Shown: positions 42,847-46,581 of the stretch, one piece after another
Position numbering within the stretch: the first letter of the stretch is position 1
How the letters are laid out: each line of letters starts with the position of its first letter
Assembly: GCA_009780575.1 (NCBI GenBank)
Contig: WQZU01000007.1
Coordinates: forward strand, 1-46,581
DNA from: Candidatus Methanomicula labiotermitis
GTDB taxonomy: Archaea > Thermoplasmatota > Thermoplasmata > Methanomassiliicoccales > Methanomethylophilaceae
Length of the DNA: 46,581 bases
Reading direction: 5' to 3'
The notes under the pieces: model-generated
What the model was told of the DNA's origin: nothing
Databases searched by the model: none
Seen by the model: only the letters and a program-made list of their open reading frames with translations
Made by a program: the position numbers and the translations under genes

Positions 42847-43886
42847 ATGGCGAAGAAGATCCCAGATAGTGTCAGAGCGAAGCAGATAGATAAATCAGAT
42901 GCCCAGAGAGAACCCCGTGAACCCGGAAAATGGGATACGAAGATCCATGAAGGAACAGGACTGAGCTATCACGATCTCAGGTACAAGGCGTTCAATGCAA
43001 GGAAACACGGAAGGAGCGTAAGCGATATCTGTAAGCAATACGGCGTATCCCGAGGATCCGTAGTGAAATGGACGTCGATCGGAAAGACATCCGACGGAGT
43101 GAGAGGATGTTCGGAGCTGAGCTTCCTGGCGCTTCCGATGTATCACGGGAAAGGACGTACGGTTCGGAACAGGATAAAGGATGACGTTGTCCGCATACGC
43201 AGGGAACATCCGCGGATGGGTTCCGCGAAGATCGGTATCGTCGGCAAACTGAACGCTTCCGCAGGCACGATAGACAGTGTCCTTCGAGAGAACAGGATGC
43301 TGAGGCCTTATAAGAAGAGGAAAAGGAAGACGTATGTCCGGTTCGAAAGGGAACACAGCATGTCCCTGTGGCAACTGGACTACAAACAATGGCCGGACGG
43401 ATTGTGGTCAATATGGATATGGGACGACCATTCCAGGATGATATTGGGGATGGAGGTCACGATGTCAGCCGCGGATACCGTGATAAGGCTCCTTGAAAGC
43501 ACCATCGATATGTTCGGGACCCCGAAGCAGATACTCACGGACCACGGGACGCAATTCACGAACAACCGAGGCGGAGAGGAGAACCATAAGTTCGAGATAT
43601 GGTGTAAGGATACGGCATAGAGCACATAATGGGACGCATCGGACATCCTGAAACCCAGGGGAAGGTGGAACGCTCCCATCTGAGCGCCATACTTGAGACG
43701 GCACACATACCCGATGTCAAAGGAATGGAGATGAGACGTAAAGTGCTGATGGATTGGATAATGTTCTACAACACCGAAAGGCCTCATCAGTCACTCGATT
43801 ATGACGTTCCGGTAAACGTGTTCCTGCGAGACCTTAAGAATCTTGATGCTTTCTTGGAGGTAGGTGTTCACGAAGTCCTTGTGTAG
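42847..43886 (+). pseudogene. DDE transposase, interrupted by a frameshift
   Basis: The first frame (42847-43620) gives a basic N-terminus with a helix-turn-helix (HGRSVSDICKQYGVSRGSVVKW) and the first two catalytic aspartates of the rve integrase core (WQLDYKQW and LTDHGTQF). It then stops at TAG after KDTA. Slipping back one base at about 43618 restores IEHIMGRIGHPETQGKVERSH with the catalytic glutamate, and the frame runs to 43886 (YNTERPHQSLDYDVPVNVF). The catalytic triad is therefore split over two frames with no slippery heptamer at the junction, so this is most likely an inactivating single-base deletion. Confidence 0.85.
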
Positions 43887-43985
43887 CACAGAAGCAAAAA
43901 AAGCCGACACACCGAATGTGTGGTATGAGAAGGATATCAAACTTAATATCATCGATGACAAGTACCTTTTCGAGGATGGCCGTAC

Positions 43986-44344
43986 ATGAGATGCAAATAC
44001 TGCAACGAAAAATGCGCAATGAATTTCTGCGGAGATGATTGCAGAAATGAATACGAATCCCACTATACTCTGCAAAAAAGTATGCCAAAATATTTTTAAT
44101 GGGAACATTTGGCTCACTCTCTCTATTCATCCCCGGTTTCATTTTCATTGATTATGTATTCTTTTTCGTGGCTACAATGCTGTTCATAGGAGCCGTCACA
44201 ATAACAGTCCTTCCGTTTTCCCCACAAGAACAGGTCGACCGTATGGGATTGAAGAAATCCATACACATATGCAGACTGTGCGGAATTTTTCTCATCATAT
44301 TTGGTTTATCCTCCATCCTCCTCCACTTTGTTCTAATGAATTAG
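43986..44344 (+). pseudogene. zinc-finger membrane protein (copy B, frameshifted)
   Basis: Starts like copy A (MRCKYCNEKCAMNFCGDDC) but stops after 37 codons at 44097. A run of six A (44074-44079), where the fragment at 42732 has seven, causes the shift. Adding one A would restore KKYAKIFLMGTFGSLSLF and the remaining membrane segments through ICRLCGIFLIIFGLSS to the TAG at 44342. The second part begins at an ATG overlapping the stop (TAATG), so a truncated membrane piece could still be made by reinitiation. Confidence 0.75.
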
Positions 44345-44422
44345 TGCAGTCTTCCGAAACTTCTTTCATCATCCCTATGAGAGCAACTCCTGTTCGAAAT
44401 AATCAACCTCATCATATTTTGG

Positions 44423-44453
44423 GATCGTTCGATCACTATCCATTCGAACGATC
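44423..44453. promoter_or_regulatory. perfect 10-bp inverted repeat
   Basis: GATCGTTCGA (44423-44432) and TCGAACGATC (44444-44453) are exact inverted repeats with an 11-base centre. They lie in the 156-base gap between copy B and the next gene, 48-78 bases before its preferred ATG. Either an operator or a leader/terminator stem; no T-run follows. Confidence 0.45.
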
Positions 44454-44500
44454 TGTATGTTATGTTACTCGGAAGCTTTGAAGAAGCAGGCTGTGTTACA

Positions 44501-44983
44501 ATGTTTATGCGCACGGATGGTGATGGTAATATAAGATTCGGCTCTTCGAAAGGAGGGCTTTATTATTCCATGCTCTTGTTCTGTGCGATATTATTCACTA
44601 TTGCACTGTACCTAACGAGTACGGACATCGTGTTCTTTCTTGCGTTTGGGCCGATGTCTCTTTTCCTCGGCGCCGTTATGATCATGATCGCGAGGCATAT
44701 ATGCACCCTTGAAACGGACGGCATACGATTTCCACCAGGCATTAGAATGATAGTGCAGGAATTCATACCTTACGCGAACATCATAAGATTCTACGAAAGA
44801 TCCGACACCGGTCTAGTGATCGGCGTTTCATCACGCGGCCAGATGTGGATAGAGTTCACGAACACCCACGGAAAGAAGGATGGCATAGGGATAACTCCGG
44901 AGAACAGGGAGATATTCATCACCGAACTGACAGGGCGCACGGGCATCCCAATGTCGGTGAACCCTCGGTTGATGACAGGCTGA
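44501..44983 (+). CDS. membrane protein with PH-like domain
   Basis: A 160-residue protein from the ATG at 44501. The frame is open to an ATG at 44462, but those 13 residues look random. A short polar start with FGSSKGG is followed by two membrane segments (about 21-41 and 44-66). A soluble beta-rich domain follows (CTLETDGIRFP..., YANIIRFYERSDTGLVIGVSSRGQMWIEF...), which resembles bacterial PH-like domains, ending in a helix (ENREIFITELTGRT). Location: cytoplasmic membrane. The specific role is not known. Confidence 0.6.
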   Translation: MFMRTDGDGNIRFGSSKGGLYYSMLLFCAILFTIALYLTSTDIVFFLAFGPMSLFLGAVMIMIARHICTLETDGIRFPPGIRMIVQEFIPYANIIRFYERSDTGLVIGVSSRGQMWIEFTNTHGKKDGIGITPENREIFITELTGRTGIPMSVNPRLMTG

Positions 44984-45058
44984 TCATATTTTCACGATTG
45001 CGTTGCGGTTCTTTATTACATACTGCACTGACACATTGTTAGCGGAAATCTGCGTTGT

Positions 45059-45100
45059 ATGCCGCGCTCGCAGTTTCATAAGATATGAATGATGCGGCAT
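45059..45100. repeat. nested stem-loop in an intergenic gap
   Basis: ATGCCGC (45059-45065) pairs with GCGGCAT (45094-45100), and inside it TTCATA (45075-45080) pairs with TATGAA (45084-45089) across AGA. It sits in the 179-base gap after the 44501 gene and could be a terminator-like or structured leader element. Confidence 0.35.
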
Positions 45101-45121
45101 TGTGACAAATCATGTCGGGAT

Positions 45122-45135
45122 ATGCTTCGAAGCAT
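45122..45135. promoter_or_regulatory. perfect 14-bp palindrome
   Basis: ATGCTTCGAAGCAT is its own reverse complement. It lies 28 bases upstream of the ATG at 45163, just before the TATA-like GTATACC/GATATAATT region, a typical place for a dimeric regulator. Confidence 0.4.
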
Positions 45136-45162
45136 TGAACGTATACCGGATATAATTGTAAT

Positions 45163-45597
45163 ATGTGTTTAAATACAAACGATCATGTTCAGTCATCCGT
45201 GCCGAAATCTAAACGACCGGATTATTCTTCAAAAGAAGAAGAACGCGGACATATGCTTGCATCATGTGTTGTATTGATCATGTTGGCTCTCGCTGTATGC
45301 TATATCGCTTTCGGAGCGCAGCAAGCACTGTATGATGAGATGAAGACAAAGGCGATCGGGTTTCTGTTCATGTTTTTCGGATTCATGTTCCTGTTTTCCG
45401 GTGTTGGTATGCATAGACGGATCGCAAAGGCTCACAGAACGGCCATCGTGTCGTTTGCGGCATTTTTAGCATTCGGAACAGTATATCTGATAATGGAAGC
45501 GTACAGCGAACAGGTGTTGCTGTTTGTGATCTCCACCGCAATTTGTTTACTGATCTCCTTAACAAAGTATGTTGCCGATTGGAATTCGTCAATCTGA
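45163..45597 (+). CDS. four-helix membrane protein, unknown function
   Basis: A 144-residue protein. A polar N-terminus of about 30 residues (with KSKRPDYSSKEEER) is followed by four predicted membrane helices (about 31-50, 63-81, 91-109 and 115-134). No motif is recognised. It is preceded by a 14-bp palindrome. It converges on the 45730 gene with a 132-base gap that shows nothing clear. Codon use resembles its neighbours. Confidence 0.6.
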   Translation: MCLNTNDHVQSSVPKSKRPDYSSKEEERGHMLASCVVLIMLALAVCYIAFGAQQALYDEMKTKAIGFLFMFFGFMFLFSGVGMHRRIAKAHRTAIVSFAAFLAFGTVYLIMEAYSEQVLLFVISTAICLLISLTKYVADWNSSI

Positions 45598-45729
45598 TCG
45601 TATTATTTTGACCGATGGTTCTGCGAACGATTAAAACACACTGCTTGCAGCTTCGGCTATGATCTCTAACACGTGTTCATCTTATCGCAATCTCTGCATA
45701 ACATTTTCTGCGTATGCGCAGACGATGCG

Positions 45730-46377
45730 TCATTGACCCGTTCTCACTTTGAGTTCGTTGAATATCTCGACCGTTCTGTCAACACTGTTTTGATTGAACA
45801 CCAGGATCCTATGCCCGTCATTGATCACGATATACGCCCGGACGTCGTGGTATATTGCCAACGTATACGTTCCGAATTCACTGTTTCTGAAGTTGCCGCT
45901 ACTGATGTAATTGCCTCCGAAGCCTCCGACCCGCGTCCCGGGGTCGAAATCATAGCGTAGTTCCACCGAGATGATATCATCGTAACTGATAGTTCGATCA
46001 ACCATCGGAGCGTCAACATGCAGGCGCTCGTCATCCATCGTTACTGCAACGCTTCCGGTTCCAGCTAAGAAGAACGCTATTATCAGAATTGGGATCAGGA
46101 TCAGTGATGATAATCCTATAAACAGAAACACATTACGTTTAATGCGGTTATCTTCGGACCCCGGATAGTCTTCCGCATCATCTTCTTTCCGCTGTCCTTT
46201 TCCGGTGATCCGCGCATACAGAAAGTAGGCGGTGATAGGCAGAACCACTGATGCGGCGGTAAAAGCGAAGAGAACATGCCAGATGTGGAAGTTCATCGCG
46301 ATACCCAAGATGAGAATGAGCATGGGAACGAGCAGCGACACCGATATTAATATCCGGAACCGCCGCTTGTCCTTCAT
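45730..46377 (-). CDS. membrane protein with C-terminal PH-like domain
   Basis: A 215-residue protein from the ATG at 46377. The frame extends to 46473, but that part lies over the hairpin and intron start. It has two membrane helices at about 9-27 and 33-53, a charged loop (GKGQRKEDDAEDYPGSEDN), a third helix (about 82-106), then a PH-like domain: TISYDDIISVELRYDFDPGTRVGGFGG..., YIVINDGHRILVFNQNS and a closing helix DRTVEIFNELK. Such domains occur in Gram-positive and archaeal membrane proteins of unknown role. A/T-rich TATA-like sequence lies about 25 bases upstream (46395-46411). Confidence 0.65.
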   Translation of the reverse strand: MKDKRRFRILISVSLLVPMLILILGIAMNFHIWHVLFAFTAASVVLPITAYFLYARITGKGQRKEDDAEDYPGSEDNRIKRNVFLFIGLSSLILIPILIIAFFLAGTGSVAVTMDDERLHVDAPMVDRTISYDDIISVELRYDFDPGTRVGGFGGNYISSGNFRNSEFGTYTLAIYHDVRAYIVINDGHRILVFNQNSVDRTVEIFNELKVRTGQ

Positions 46378-46428
46378 GTAAAAATGTATACTAGGGACCT
46401 TTTTATTTTTATCGGATGATATAGTCGA

Positions 46429-46460
46429 ATAGGGACAGTCCAGTGATGGGCGGTCCCTAT
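46429..46460 (+). repeat. stem-loop at the group II intron insertion site
   Basis: ATAGGGAC (46429-46436) and GTCCCTAT (46453-46460) are exact inverted repeats, with an inner CCA-GTGA-TGG stem (46440-46449). The stem-loop ends at the base before the intron 5' end. Confidence 0.7.
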
Positions 46461-46581
46461 GTGTGCCCGGCATGTGATTGGACTTGGGGGTGTAAGTCCC
46501 CTACAGGCTTTACGGCGGGAACTGTTAGCCGAAGACAAGGGTGCCCGTCGTGAGGCGGGATCTGAAGGAAGTCCTAGGCAA
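46461..46581 (+). ncRNA. group II intron, 5' part (domain I), truncated by the window end
   Basis: Begins GTGTGCCC, the group II 5' consensus GUGYG. It continues with features of domain I: GGGGGTGTAAGTCCCCTACAGGC (46486-46508), GAACTGTTAGCC, GACAAGGGTGCCCG, and GGATCTGAAGGAAGTCCTAGGCAA (46558-46581). The ordered set AACTGTTAGC...CAAGGGTG...ATCTGAAGGAAG is characteristic of this RNA class. Any reverse transcriptase ORF in domain IV would lie beyond the window. Structural class is not assigned. Confidence 0.85.

Larger units (their letters stand above)
42745..43890 (+). mobile_element. IS481/IS3-like insertion sequence (degenerate)
   Basis: An element of 1,146 bp defined by imperfect 28-bp terminal inverted repeats (42745-42772 and 43863-43890) that match at 20 positions, including the 5' TGTG ends and an inner TCGTGAACACC block. 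It carries one broken DDE transposase gene. The left end abuts the gene fragment 42680-42744. The right end abuts sequence related to the upstream region of copies A and B. No clean target duplication is visible, so an adjacent deletion has probably occurred. Confidence 0.75.

Noticed and set aside
43600-43640. Programmed frameshift in the transposase
   Set aside because: No slippery heptamer or stimulatory stem at the junction, and the location is inside the catalytic core; mutation is simpler.
46378-46473. N-terminal extension of the 45730 membrane protein
   Set aside because: It would run into the intron and the stem-loop; the ATG at 46377 directly precedes the first membrane helix and has a TATA-like block upstream.

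Overview
The window reads as the chromosome of a euryarchaeon of the class Thermoplasmata, most plausibly the Methanomassiliicoccales. This is inferred from the gene set, not from a marker such as 16S rRNA or mcr. Archaeal information-processing genes dominate: MCM, the primase small subunit, Cdc6/Orc1, TiaS, ribosomal protein LX, prefoldin alpha, FtsY, Nmd3 and Tsr3. They sit beside a bacterial-type DNA gyrase, as is usual in this class. Almost all genes end in TGA or TAA. I find TAG on only three chromosomal genes of about 42 whose ends I read, which suits a lineage that reassigns amber to pyrrolysine, although no pyl gene is in the window.

Layout. 0.1-4.9 kb: gyrB-gyrA and a small zinc-ribbon membrane protein, overlapping one another. 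5.1-8.6 kb: thiC, tRNA-Thr(CGU), an endonuclease IV-like protein, an OGG1-type glycosylase and an HTH regulator. 8.7-14.0 kb: a giant Lhr-type helicase. 14.2-18.1 kb: a membrane protein, a surface protein with carboxypeptidase-regulatory repeats, the two subunits of class I fumarase, and nmd3. 18.1-21.3 kb: DUF424, an intein-containing MCM and a winged-helix protein. 21.4-25.4 kb: a DUF4143 ATPase behind three phased operators, tsr3 with a catalytically dead phosphatase-like partner, and a hexulose-phosphate synthase/RraA fusion. 25.4-30 kb: SPFH-NfeD-HtpX membrane quality control, an MBL hydrolase and a GT4 glycosyltransferase. 30-34.4 kb: a DUF234 ATPase behind tandem palindromes, a TatD-like hydrolase, priS and a radical SAM protein. 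34.5-40.5 kb: the LX-pfdA-ftsY operon, an M20 hydrolase, thiolase, tiaS and a small OB-fold membrane protein.

40.5-42.15 kb is a probable replication origin. The cdc6/orc1 gene is flanked by two identical 31-bp origin-recognition-box-like elements in inverted orientation, with a 32-residue membrane microprotein ORF between the gene and one box.

42.15-46.58 kb is an accessory region. It has a family of FCS-like zinc-finger membrane genes (one intact, one frameshifted, one fragment), rearranged around a broken IS481/IS3-like element, followed by three small membrane proteins, one or two with PH-like domains. The window ends inside the 5' part of a group II intron inserted directly after a perfect stem-loop.
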